This document shows positions 27,001 to 54,800 of a stretch of DNA of 64,000 bases, piece after piece. The notes below the pieces were generated by a model. The model searched no databases. It was given only the letters and a program-made list of their open reading frames with translations, and was not told the origin of the DNA. Numbering within the stretch: position 1 is the first letter of the stretch; every line of letters starts with the position of its first letter. This stretch comes from Tubiluchus corallicola (lineage: Eukaryota; Priapulida; Priapulimorpha; Priapulimorphida; Tubiluchidae). The translations under genes and the position numbers were made by a program. The stretch covers positions 744,001-808,000 of the forward strand of contig JAQGDQ010000021.1 in assembly GCA_030141605.1 (NCBI GenBank), given 5' to 3'.

Positions 27001-30000
27001 CTTCTGATGCTGCTGTTTTAAATTGTAGCAATATTTGTGACCCGCAAATATTTTTATAATATTGTTTTGATGATATATTATGTCAACAGCCGTTCAGTTT
27101 TCATTGATTTTTTTATTTTAAACAGTTTATTTGGCTTGAATCAAATAGATCATTATAACTCGGACAGAGATTTTGTGCAATTTACAATGCATAAATAAGG
27201 TACAATTTAAGATTTACATTTGAAATTAACATGGATTAGTATAATACCGTATCGTTAAAAATAACAAAACGTGACTGCCCATCATAGACTAGTTCTTAAT
27301 ATATTAAGCACAGTATGTACAATATTAAAAAAAATGAACAGTTAATAAATAAGATATTGTCTCAGAAGATTAGTTTAAAATTATCAATTTTGAATACACG
27401 ATGTGCAAATAATAAAATTCCATACACACTGAAAGATTACACAATTCATCTCATAGCTTAAGATTGCGTTCCCACGTAGAAGATTTGTAATATCAATACC
27501 TGACAATTCGTAAAACATTGATATTATTAGAGGCCGATATTTCCTTGATTTTGTCATATATCAGTGCCATAGGTAGGTTAAAAGAGGTCATTTTAATAAA
27601 ACATCTTTATGTGGCTTAAAAGGAAAGTCACACCCACCTGTAATCTGGTAGGACACTAATCACTATTAACACAACCCCTAGAAAATAAGTCAAAATTCAG
27701 CTGATTAAATCTAAGATGCATGCGTGTGTGATGGATTGAAGCCGGCCGTTTGCCATACGAGCAATGTCTATGATGTGCATAGACGTATGTTTTGCAGTTC
27801 CTTTTTAAATACCGACGGACACGTCAGCTCACTCAGTTATGCAGGTAAAGCATTTCAGCAATGTATAGATGCCCCTCAAAAAATTTTCTCACACGCAGTT
27901 GATCTAACTTCAACGTTTTTGTAATTATCACCATTTATAGAGACTTAAACATAGAAACTCGTTGTTGTTGTTGCTGTTGTTTTCTCCGTATAGACTAATT
28001 TTAGCGTGTGTCCGACTGTCCGCCCGTAGTCGCGTTTTCATTTTTAGTGTTTCTCTTCAAACACATTTCGACTTGCCAGTCACGAAGATACACAGAGATA
28101 ACTGAGAGGTTTTTCAGATCTTTCCCTTTTTGCTTTCGTATGACATTTTTATTAATTTCACACATTTGTGCATTTGCGCTCCGTATAAAGTGACATGTAG
28201 TCTTGGTTTGATAAATTTTGTGCGTAACCAGTATTTTAAGTGTTTTTGCAATACTTACTGTTATGTTTTTGGGATACACTACTTACTATTACGTTTTTAA
28301 AATACAATTGTAGTGCACTAGATTCAGCGTGTGTAAAAAATGGCTGACTCGAAAATGTTGCAGAAGACAGAAACATTTTCTTACTGAACTGAGGAGTAGC
28401 CTGGAGGAAGTGCCACTCGCAAAAGACCACAAAATCCCCGCACAATTTTTTCCACATTTTTTATACAATTGAATCACAATTTGTACTTTTAGAGAAGTGT
28501 CACTCTGTCAATAGTCTCTCATGTTGATTACGTGTGCCCGTCAGATTAGTGACTTCAGCTATTTATTTATACAAGGTTAACCTGCAAAGGTGTTAGGTTT
28601 GTCTACAAATTCCAGGTAAATGCCGAATTGTAAGATTAGTGGCGGATAACTATCCTCGCGCAGATTGAAGTCTGGGTGTCGGATTACCGGAACGTGTTCG
28701 AGTATACGTCCGGTGATGTTCCGATTCATAACTATGTGTCTTCGCACGTTCTGTTGTTATTGTCGGTTCTGCTAGAATGTGTAGTACGTGCCGATGATAA
28801 TGTGAACAGGATGATATATCTGTATAGGCGTACACTTGTGTTTATTGGCATAGCATGTCGCAGCACAGGATTAAAATATTCAAATGGAAACTGTACAGAT
28901 AATACAATTGGATAATGTGGGCGATCTGGTAAAATAATTGCATTACGAAACCGGTTTGACATTATGGCTGGACACATTTTTGATGGATTAATGAAGATCA
29001 TCGTGAGATATCTGCCACATTCGTTAAATCAGTATGGTATCAATCACGTAGTACTATAACAGCTAGGCGAATGTAATAGTGGCACAGGAAAAAGGGCACA
29101 AATTTAAAAGTATTATGGCACATTATTAGTAAAACCAAAATCAGTAGGAAGCAAAACCGAAAATCCAAGACATTTTAGTCAGATTTTTTGAGAGGAAAAA
29201 GCATAAAACAAAGATCAACAGACAAATGGAACGTGGAACTAACCTGTAGACATTCTTCCTGGCGAAGGTATTTATTATCTTACCTTACCTTGTAACCATT
29301 TTCCTTTTCTTTCCAAGGAACCCCTCTTCTGTTATAAGAGCACTTATGAGTCCTCCACGAAGCACCCTGCAAACGCATTTTTGTGCATGGTGTTCTAACA
29401 ACGTTTGTGAAAAAATTTTGACAATTTTGACAAAACAACGGCGACGAAAACATGATCTCCTTGACAGATGTAATCATAATCGTAATTCACGAAACGTAGC
29501 TTTTGCGTAATACTGATAATTAGCAGAAACAAACAAATAAATAAACAAACAGACAAACAAACAAACGAGTAAACAAACAAACACCAGACCAACAAAGGGC
29601 GTTGAAATATAACCTTCTTTGTAGATATCAAAATAATTAAAATAATGATCCCTAACAGTAACCCTAACTCAAGCTCATACTTTATTTTGTGCGCTAGTTT
29701 TCCTCCTTTTCCATTTGTTACATTTTTCCAGTGCCATTTTTACTGTGGCATTTTACCGTGCACCTAGCCTGGTGGTTGCACTTGGTCTTTTTACCTTCCA
29801 TTAGTGGGTGCGAACGTGTGTGCTTTAAATAGTTTCTTATACAACTGGATATTTAGCTGAACCTATTTAAGGCAGGGTCTATTAATGTTGAGACAGGACC
29901 CGCGCCTTGCTTTCAAATACACAAAATCTCTGTGAATTGCCATGTGACTGCAATTGCACAAGTCAGATTTTCGGCTATTATGAGGAAATCGCTATTGTCA

Positions 30001-31000
30001 TGAGATTACTAACAGCTACCTGTTAAAACGAAAAACGACAGTGGAACTAATTGAGCAATTGAAAAAATAATTTATTAGTTTGATTTTTACTCTGGTCGGT
30101 TGAGCACGAATATATATGTTGCGAATTGCCATCCATTCAATATAATTTGATGTATTATGATCCGTTCATAGTATGATTGCTGGCAGTTATTGGAAGTCAA
30201 TCAACCTGCAGCAGTAGTAAATAATAATTCTTAAAATAACGAATTACATAGTCATTTTTCATTTGGACATGTTAGTGTAGGATTTGGCTCATTAAGAAAA
30301 CCGAAAAAGTGTTCTTCACTGCAGTTAGTAATTGGCCTAATATTTTTTTCTGTTGTATCACCTATAGTAGGCTCGTGTATACTCAGTGGAGATGTTACTG
30401 ACCGCTTGAAAAGTGGAAACTTTATTATTTGAATTATTTATGTTACATTAATTTCATACCTGTACCTTGGTTTGGAAACTTGCCATGAGCGAAAACAAGA
30501 GCCCGGCCCGACACTTTCGCCGCTAAGATTTCTGGTATTGTGCGTATTGCCCAGCGCCCGCTCAGCAACTCCTGCAACGAGGTACGGTCCGTTACGCTTA
30601 TTAGGGCTCCTGTACCCTTACTGCGTGCTTTGAATGATTTCTACGGTATAATTTTTTCAACTTATTAGTTATGCATTAAGCAGAACTAAAGTGTTGTGGC
30701 AGTTAAGCTAAACTATTAAAAATAAAATGCGGACTTATCTAAATGTAATACTATTTTTAAAACTTGCACTTATAAATGCCACTTTAGCTTTTATTTTTGC
30801 AACCGTAGCAAATTTCATTTACTCATTGTTTTATGCAATATATACTGACTAGTAACTACATATTGAGCCTATACGGCACACGAAATTATTCAAATTTGAA
30901 CTGCAACCCAAACGTTAACATTATTACATTTTTTGTTCTAGGCGGCTAATCCTTCAACCTAGCTGCCTTGAGCAGTAGAGTCACTAGGGCGAGGTGACTA
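24093..31000. other. Gene-poor stretch, no exon recognised
   Basis: AT-rich DNA. An AAAC-type simple repeat lies near 29525-29580. No frame here has splice sites and recognisable protein content together. Confidence 0.5.
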
Positions 31001-31030
31001 TCTGAGTGGTTGCTGCGCATGATTAGCAAC

Positions 31031-31095
31031 CGAAGTTAAGTAACGCCAAGCTTGGTCAATGAATGGACCACCTGGTTTAATACTGCTACACTGTC
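31031..31095 (+). repeat. 5S rRNA-derived relic, copy 1
   Basis: ACCGAAGTTAAGTAACGCC, CTTGGTCAATGAATGGACC, ACCTGG and AATACTGCTACACTG follow the order of the internal promoter and 3' half of eukaryotic 5S rRNA. The 5' third and the closing stem are absent, so it is a pseudogene or the head of a 5S-derived SINE rather than a working gene. Confidence 0.5.
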
Positions 31096-34000
31096 CGCAG
31101 GTATTTAATTTGTTGAGAGAGGATCCAAAGCTGACTGTGATACCTTCAGTCTACTGTCTCGTCTTAGAGAATTATCCTTCATAATGAAATAGATTCTGGT
31201 CCCGCCACCATCTATTTCGACTATGCTGCCTTTAAGTAAAATTGTGTTGGGTGGGATCCTCACTTGTATAGTACTAAACTGCATAAAAGTAGCCTATTTT
31301 ATGTCCCGTTTGCATTCCAAAGTTATTTCGTACGTCGTGCTTTTCCATGAATCTAAGTGCTGTTGTATTTTTGTAGCTGCATTGTTATGGGACTCAGCAA
31401 GCGCAGCTTCCATTCTTGCGTCATTAGATTATCGAGTTTGTGGTTAATGTAATTATTTTATGTTCTTCGTTTATAGAGTAAGTTGGTATTTTCGGGTAGT
31501 AAAAATTGTAGATTATGCAATATTTATGAACACTTTTAACGATTAGACAAACAATTACATTACGCTCGCTCATTACTCGAACGTGCAGTAAAATTTGAAA
31601 AAAGAGGAGAGGTCACTAGACACTAGTTATTACTGTATCCCACAGTCCTACATTATGTTAATACCGATACTTAAGATTATTCGAGATTCTCTAGTTTTTT
31701 TCACTAATCAGATTGCTACTGTACCTACAACTTAAAGCGTTTCTTTGCTTAGCTAATTGTGTTAACATGCTAGTCATTTATAAAGTCACAAAGCTAGTAA
31801 ACTACTTATGGTCTGAGCTCATTTTCTACATTCTATAGCTCAGTAAACACATTGTTGTAGGTACAAAATGCCATTTATGTACAGCATTTTTGTGGTCATC
31901 TTAACGATTAACCTACAGTGTATAGAAGAGAGCACTACCTTTAATCGTCAGGATAATAGCGTCTTCCACTCTACCCTTGGACTGGTTTGTTACCCTTTGT
32001 GTCTTGGCCCCTTAGTTGTGTAATACACTATGTTATTCTGTATGTTCATGGCCCATGAAAGTGAAGTAAAATGGTAAAATAGTTGAGGGAAGTGATGTGG
32101 ATGAAATAGTAATTAATGGAACTCATTTGCCTTTGTACTGTTCTTTCATTTAAGAAAAACGACAAAACTTCCAGCTAATATTTTGTCTACAGGCTATGTT
32201 TTAGTGTATAGACAAAATGTCATTGTCTGAGAACGTAACGGTAAGACGTGTTGTATTCATTGTGGAGCACATACTTATGTAAACCTGTTAAGAGTTAGTA
32301 ATTTCATTATTTCACGTACACGTAGTTAGAAATCATTCGAGAAAATAATTTACAAACATTATGTGGGTACAGGAAGGCTCTCGAGATCTCAACAGCTATT
32401 TTCGTTTGCTGGTTTTCTAGTAAGTGCAAGATACAGTTGAATCCAAATAAAAAAGTCTCAGAACAAAAGTCATAGGAAAAAAGAAACGACACTAACCCTA
32501 CCCTAGCCAAAATTAATTGTGACTTTTTTCCTAATCAGAATTGCGACTTTTTTCCAGTGACTTTATTGCCAGTCAATCAGTCACCATACAGTTATATCGG
32601 TTCTGCGAAATTATCCGCACACTGAAGTTAAAGATGCACATGCACTGCAAATCTGTACAACCTTGACCTAACGCGACACCTATTAAACGACTGGCGTTAT
32701 TACGTCTTGAAAATAAAAAACTCTAGAAAACTTACACAATGCTTGTATCATCTCTGAAAGCTAAATGGATACACGCATCTTTTTTTGATGCACCGCTCAA
32801 AGCAAACAGTAGCGTTTACCTAGCTTCTGCTCAGCCTTATCTACATAAATAACGTGGGCAGTGGCCTAGAATGTGACAACGCTTCTATCTTGCTGGGCGT
32901 CCTAACCTAATTTCAGGTGGGGCAGCAGGAGAAATGCAAAAAGAGAGTCTGTTATGGTAAATTAAAATGTTTATTATGAAAATAATATTGTAAATGCAGC
33001 GCACTCCTATGGATTTGTCGATCTATGAAATTAAATGAATCATTTTTTGTATATTTACTTTTACGAGCAATTATTTGCCGTAGAAATGCAGACAAAGACA
33101 CATTTAAGGCAGAAATATTTAGGGTGAAACATTACACGAAAACAAAGCACGCAGAAGAATTTTTGCCTGAAGAGTAGGCTCTTTTTGATACAACCTCTTC
33201 TTTCTGATCGGCTGAGCAAAGTTTTGCGCCTGTACTCAACCTTGCTTTTCAGTTTATAATTGTCAAGTGTTATCATCAGTTGTAAAAGCATTGATAATGT
33301 GATGTACAAGGCATGTTTGGTTAGGTTTCCGTTGGACGCTTTAAGATTGAAAGTACCAGCTCACGTAGCAAGGATATATAACAATAATTGTAAATAGTTT
33401 GCTTGCTTATACATCAGCAGCAGAACCTCGTTAAAGTGAATTTATTGCTGGTGTGATTACTGCACCAGCATCTTAATCAGGTGTCCTAAACATTGTTGTG
33501 CAAGCGAGACAAACATGTCACAAAAACTTACTTCTATGAGCTCGTACTATCACTAGAATGTTATTGTGTATAAGTTTGTTCGACTTTTACCTGCATTTTC
33601 TGCGAGAAAATATGTTTGCATCTGTTATAGTGTCTAAAACCGACTGTTAATTTCTTGATGCGTTGATGGCAAAATGATTCTCTCTGGCACTGAGTTCAGG
33701 GGTGTGATTGTTAAAGTTTAAGTAACTATGCTTAATCTTTGGTTTTATTTTTGATATTGGTGATAGCCTAGATGTGAAGACTTTAAAACTATAATCTTTT
33801 CCAATATTGCTTAAGACCATAGTTATTACACGTGCACATTTTACTTTGCATATACGTGCTGTGACCGATTAATTTTGGAATGTGCTAAATAGGCTCCTCA
33901 GTCATGAAATTAGAAATGATCTGCTGGCATACGTGACTTAGTAATGACTATGTCGGTTAACAAAGTCGGCATGATCACTAAATCGTATGTTTGTTTTTTC

Positions 34001-34712
34001 TGTTTTATTTACAATTTTACATCATACGGTAGTAACGTGTAATATTAGAAGTAATATGGGATAGCTCAGTTTTATACGTTCATTTTGTGGGCTTGTCACG
34101 TTAAGCCTTCTGGTCATACATGTCAGAATGCTCATTATAGTGCTCTGTAATTGTCCTTTTCTTTCCTTCTTTGTAATTGTGAATGCATGATAAAAGGACG
34201 GACACATCGATCAAAACGAGTATTGGTATGTTACTTGGAATGCAGTTTAGCTTAGGGGCGAACTTCAACTCAACTAGGAAGAGGTTCGTTGGCTTGACGC
34301 GTGTTCGGTTTTTTATGTTTTATGGTTAAGTTAAGTGGCCGTTAATTTGTGGTAGACTTCTATTAAATAACATTTTCAGGTGACAAGCAACTATTCTCAG
34401 CGCCACATGCTTCATTATCTTTACTCGTGATAAATATCACCTTGAGCATTTAATTGTACATTTTAATGGCTCACTGATTACATGATTCAGAATCGTTAGC
34501 TCTCAGCAGATACATTGTTAGTTTTCTCTCTGTGTCTGTTGTAAGTACATTTTCTCGTAGTTAACTTTCTGGTTTCAATGCTAGTTTTGGGCCACACCTG
34601 GCAACATATGCTTTTTAGATAAATAAGTAGTATTAATTTTGACACTATAACACTTAAATGTGGCTATCTTATCATTAGTGTACTTAATTACTTATTTTCC
34701 ATTCATTTTCAG
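31096..34712. other. Upstream of KANK coding region
   Basis: No coding exon is seen. Because the first KANK coding exon starts at a splice acceptor, this DNA is probably a KANK 5' intron, at least in its right part. Confidence 0.5.
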
Positions 34713-48936
<14,224 letters not shown>

Positions 48937-51163
48937 CATATCCTACATACAACTCAAAACAAATGGTGCTGCAAGAAAATCTAAATTCGAACAAATTATT
49001 TTGTTACGTTTTCTTAATTTTATTTAGACTGTTTGCATTCATTCATCTACGATTCTAGGTCTTCCATTGTATTCTGTGGGCATAACGAAGTTGAATGTAA
49101 TGGTATAAAATCAAAATTTAGTTGCTGCATGCTAAGTTAATATAAGGTGTGCATCTCAAAACTAATAACAGTTAATTGTTATTGTACTGGCTTCCTTCTT
49201 CTCAAACACTGTAAGCTGTTGTTTGATTTTGGTGGTAAATGGGACCAAACTGTATTATTTCTGAGAACTTATTTTATTTTTTGTTTTATAAAATGTCAAT
49301 TTTGATAATATAATATGCCATGCTAACTTGCTATAGAAAACGGTTAACAAAAACTTTTCTGTATTATTGAGACTTCAAATTGTTGCTTTTTTTCTCCTTT
49401 TAGCCGTACAGTTTATTTTTTTCATTGTGATTTTTTCTTTAAAAATTGACGTGCTTGTTTATTTGTGAAGATGTTTCCAGTACATACATATTTAGTACTA
49501 TATACTGTATGTTACATACATTTTAGTGTAAATTTGTAATTTTGCTTAAAGGTGTAACCTCGTGCATTTTAAGCACAGTACGCAAAATCTGGTTGTTTTT
49601 CTTTTAAAAAATGTTTACTTAAGTATTACATTCCGTATTTGGCAGCTGCTTTTTATCCATCATTTGAAATATTTATTTTTTATAAGATTGGGGTAATTAT
49701 GTATGCTTTAGATTAGTGCTCTCATTGTTTTGTAAATAACTACTGAAGAAGTCTGTTTTTATCATTAAACTATAATTTATTTTAACTTTAAATTAGTCCG
49801 ATTGGGTTAGTGTCATACTTATTTTTTTAATTTTTTATTTACATTAAATTGTTTTTATTATGAATATGTTGGAATTGCATGTCCAAAAACACTTGATTTC
49901 GCAAAGCATGAATGTGCACATCATGTTGTGTGGCTTGTGCCCAACACTAATGCGAGAAATTGTCGAAGCTGCTTTAGGAGATGGAACGTGAACAACCTCA
50001 GATACATTCCGAAATATAGGCTTGATTTGTAACTGTTTTGCTGGCAATAGCAGCTATTTTTAGTTGTGGTATCTTGTTTTTTTTTGCAAAAGAAAACAAT
50101 GTGGTTTTTGAGGCTATAAAAAAATCAAACATTTTTATTTGTATCATATTGTAATAACAATTATTCTATTGTTTAACTATTTATGTTGATGAATAAGAGA
50201 AGTTGTTTTGGTTAACTGTAAAAATGTCATTACTTATCCTTAGTACAAAAGCAGATTATAGATACCTTCGATTCAGGACTTAATTTTATTACTAAGTTGA
50301 TGTTTATTTGTGGGGAACATACCTGAAAATAATTATCGCTTTACTGTTTGTCTACTCTGTCAAACTTTTGTGTTAATGTGCTTCAGATGCTATTTGTACG
50401 TACTTAATACAACACATTCTTAGATATAATCGTGTGTTATGTTTTATTTTTACTATTACATATTGTATTTAACTGCAAAATTAAGTATAGCTACGACAAC
50501 CCATGAAGTGCAACACTAGGTGACATGTCACAAAACGACTGTTTCCTATTGCCAGCTCTGGTCTTGGACACAAAAATTAAGCATGTTTAAAAATTTATGT
50601 GCAAAAAAGTTGGTAAAATATTGTTTATGAGTGTGCACACAAGCAAAAGCTGTGCTGATTAACTTGTTGCTCAGACAGATTTTGCATCATGTGCAGGAAA
50701 TTTCTCATTATTCATAAAATGAATAATTTCTTAAAATAGAAGGTACACAGTAACCTGCATTTGTAACTGAAAAAAATCCCCTTTCTGAACATCTCGCATT
50801 TTAAAATCTCATTGTTCAAAATACTATTTAATGGAACAGTCACAGCACTACATGTGATAAATGTAAATGCCCTCATTATAATGCAGTTTTTTACTTCACA
50901 ACAGCATTAATTTATTTCTCATTACCTTTCGTTTTCAATACAGCTCGTGTGCTACACAGTTCTCTTTGCATCACTATTTTTTTCTAAAATAGTCAAAATT
51001 TAATGAATTAACAGTCAAATTTAACAATTTTAAAGGTCAAATACAGCGCACTACACAAAAACAGAAAGAACATGCCTTAACTAATATTTTCTGATACTTT
51101 TACCTTTTTCTTAGTGGTTTATATAAAAGGTGTGAACGTGTTATTTCCAAAGTCTGGAAGTTG
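48937..51163. other. KANK 3' region, no further gene
   Basis: AT-rich sequence, probably KANK 3' UTR in its left part. I found no clear AATAAA close to the stop codon on the plus strand. Confidence 0.5.
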
Positions 51164-51298
51164 ATTTCGTGTTTTCCTCACTAGATTACGCCAGCAGAAT
51201 TCAGTCCTTAGCAAAATGTGACACTTGATAACCAAATACAAATGCCATAACTAAGGACTGAATTCTGCTGGCGTAATCTAGCGAGGAAAACACGAAAT
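51164..51298. repeat. Long near-perfect hairpin, 48-bp arms
   Basis: Arms 51164-51211 and 51251-51298 are inverted copies of each other with a single mismatch. They are separated by a 39-base spacer. The arms begin ATTTCGTGTTTTCCTC and include GCCAGCAGAATTCAG. Complementarity stops abruptly outside the arms, and I see no target-site duplication. It lies between the convergent KANK and CCT2 genes. It may be a fold-back mobile element or an expressed hairpin RNA. Confidence 0.9.
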
Positions 51299-51412
51299 GT
51301 AGCATTATTAGAAATCTAGCGTCACAGAAATGACATTGTTAACACAGTTGTTTAGCATGTGATGGGGAAAAATGTAACGAGGCCCCGTTTCATTAGGAAG
51401 CTAGCCATGAAA

Positions 51413-51421
51413 TTTAATAAA
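51413..51421. terminator. Overlapping poly(A)-type hexamers on both strands
   Basis: TTTAATAAA reads AATAAA on the plus strand (51416-51421) and ATTAAA on the minus strand (51418-51413). The minus signal is about 250 bases after the CCT2 stop, a plausible 3' UTR length. The plus signal would give KANK a 2.5-kb 3' UTR. Confidence 0.35.
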
Positions 51422-51666
51422 ACTGGTGTCAAATTAAAGGAAACATGGAAATTAAAGGAAACTTTTTTTTACATTAAATTTGACCATTAATAAAGTAGAC
51501 ATGCCAGTTAAATAGCAAGTAATGCTGGCAAGTAAATAAGTGCTGCCTGCAGTTTACAAATGGCAGTGATATTCATTACATAATTTGACATCACTTGTAC
51601 ACTCCAATAACTTAGAATCCACAACTTCTGCAAATATGAACAAAATGTTTTAGAGAAACTGTTGCA

Positions 51667-51836
51667 TCAATGGCTGTGATCTTCAGAACGAGGGCGAGGC
51701 GCAGACTTGATTACATTGTCAACTCGTAGTATCATCTCTGCAGCTTCCGTAGCACTGGTGACCGCTTGTTTCTTGACCTGATACGATTCAGTAATGCCCA
51801 AAGCTTGCATGTCACCTATTATGCCATCGTTCATGT
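51667..51836 (-). CDS. CCT2: CCT2 exon 13 (stop)
   Basis: It follows TTGTTCACAG and encodes [20 protein letters not shown] and [19 protein letters not shown]. It ends in TGA at 51669-51667. Confidence 0.98.
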
Positions 51837-54800
51837 CTGTGAACAAGAAAGTTGCACTTGTAATAATTTATCTTCATGTGGTAAATTAGATAAATTGGTG
51901 CACTATGCACAATCAGTCAAAAATCAATATCTGGGGAAAATATAAAAGCACTAATGTCTAATCATCTTGCTACCACTCAATAACTGACATAATGTATGTT
52001 ACAAAGCTAATTAGTCAATATACTAATATCAGGCTCCAGAAATTCAAAGTAAAAACACAAATCTCTATTCCTAGATCGGCTTACTTCTGGACACGATCTT
52101 AGTTTCTGCCTTGAATTACTTAGCTCGTATCTGAATGACTATCTTAGGAAATTCATGAAGCCATGCTTACCAAGGCCAGCTGTAACATTTCCCGACTTGT
52201 GTGCTGCTCGTAGCTCTGAAATTAACTGGGCACTGTCGTAGCCAGCATTGTCAGCTATTATCGTTGGAAGCTAAAAACAATATTATTTGAGTTATAAAAT
52301 AATTATATTACAATATTTATAGAAAAAATTAAATAAAATTCAAGAAAATGACTAGCGCAAGATAAGTTCAATTTTCACTACTTTTTGATGCTTAAGTTTG
52401 TCTTCTCACATACCGACTGTAACGCCTTCGCGTACGCCTCAATAGCCATTGATTCTTTACCAGGAATGCGACTAGCTAGCTCTCTTACTGCATTAGCCAT
52501 TAACATCTCTGAGCAACCTGCCAAAAGAAGTATAGAATCAATGTTATCATACAAATGAAATTAATAGAACAGACGACAACTCTTATTCCAGCTAAATGAT
52601 GGACAAATTACAGAATATGCAACTAAGAAAAATACTGTTAATTAGAAAATAGCATTGATTTTATAATGTTTCGTGTCACTGTTTTCCAGTGAAAGAACTC
52701 GTGTGTGTATAATCAATTATATATATACATATAAATCTTACCACCACCAAATACAGTGCGGGTTTCTTTGACAGTTTGTGTTAAAACACACAAAGCATCA
52801 TGCAGTGATCGTTCAGCTTCATCAAGAATTTGTTTCGTTGCACCTCGAAGAACGATAGTACATGCTTCTCCTAATGGAACGCCTGAAACACATGTAAATG
52901 ATAGCGTCTTGATGAAAGCGCAATCAAAGTCCGCAAACAGTTTCTGATAAAGCTTTGTTCCAAAATATTACATTTGAGCGTATCTTTCTGAAAATTATCA
53001 GGTCGTCTTTGGTCCACAAAATACCTTTTTAAATGTAATTATTATTAATTATGTAAGGAAAACGAAGATTATTTTCTTGCATATTTTTCAGGAAAACCGG
53101 TAATAAAAAAAACAAATGGTCTTACAAAATAAGTGCTATGGTTATATCTTTAACAGATATGTAAAAACATCATATTAATTCAATCTATTAAAAAGGTAGA
53201 TTTTCCCAGAAAGGGTAACATTAAGTTCTGCAAGGAAACAAACCATACTGAGACCTGAGATGAGCAAAAAGCCCTCATTAAACCAGCGAAGACTATCACT
53301 ACTGTTTTAAGAAATTTTGCTTTAGTTTGCAGTAATTTTGTTCCCAGACTGTCAAAGTAAGCAACGCAGAAAGAATAAAATGTCATATTTGCTTATCATT
53401 ATGTTTTGTAAAGACCTATCCTTTGGAGATACATACCTATGCAGTAAATAAATAATTATCTAAACATTTCCAAATAATTTTTTCTTCAAAGTTACTGCTT
53501 TCGTACTCTTATGACAGTTATCTGTAGTAATGGTACATAGAAACCAAATTTTATCTCACAATATCTACAAATAAAACTTATATAAATGGGGCCATAAATC
53601 TGTACAATCATATTCCAAAAGAAAAAAATAATACTTAATTTCTAAAAAAACATACTGAGGGTCCTTACCTAGATGTAAAGTAAAAAATTGTGCAAAAATA
53701 AGTAAAAAAAGTTGAAATTTTGTATCGCTTAAATACTGTATTACTGCATACAGAGTTTGTATTAGCCATAATGCTGTATAAAAGTTGTAAATTTAAATGT
53801 TAGACGCAGCCATTTTAACAATCAATCGATGAATAAGAAATTGAAGTAAGTTTAGATATCACTGTGTAAAGCCTAAAAAAATATTTTGTGCACTCACAAA
53901 TACACTTCACTAACTAAAAAAAGTATAAACTACTTTATCTTGTGAATAATATTAACAGTATGTTAATTGTGAGCCAGTGACATTTTAACAGTTGGCACGA
54001 ACATTTTAAATTACTAAGAATCTTCTTTTCCAGTTACATATGCCTTTGTAAAAAGGTAAGCATAAAGCTAAATAATATAACTTTGTGTGGTGCTTCAAAA
54101 AATATAAATTTATACCCTTTCAATGTTTCTTTGAAGTTACATCTTGTACGAACCCTGATTATATTTTCAAAAGTTTAAGAATGTACGTTTTCTTTTAGGA
54201 TGTGATTACACAGGTGTGAATTTTGTAGAATAGGTGTACGGACATCCTTATATAAGTTTTGTTTGCAGCTATTGTAAAACGAAATTTATTTTTAATGTAA
54301 TATTACTAAAGATAAGTTTCATGTGAATATGGAAGCGTCCAAAGTGATGACCTTCAAAACATCGTGGGTAATAAATTTTTAGATTATTTTGCTTCTGATG
54401 CCATTGGACATTTAAACATTGACATACCTGAAAACTTCAGAAGTTTGTCTTCCCCAATCATACACTCCTCAATGAGATCACATTGACCTAACTTCACTTT
54501 TTCTGGATTCCCAAATGTAGAAACTATTTCAGCTCCTGTAATGAGTAACATGGTTATGTATCACATTTCAAAAAAAGAACTTAACAGGGGATCTTTGTCT
54601 TCATTTACCTACAGAAAGAAATGCAAAATCTGATGATCAGTTTACTCAAAATCTAAGCCAGTAAACTTTGGGAATTGAATCATCCCTCGCAAATATTATC
54701 TTTTTTGAACTGTAGGCTAATTTAGGCACATTCTTAGAAAGTTATTCATTGGAACTTTCTTAAAAATGTAATAAGTGTGATTATTTTAACATAATATCTA

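Noticed and set aside
28001-28279. Overlapping frames on both strands
   Set aside because: Neither has splice context or recognisable sequence; chance frames.
31031-31095. Functional 5S rRNA gene
   Set aside because: The 5' third, closing stem and a T-run terminator are missing and several internal-promoter bases differ.
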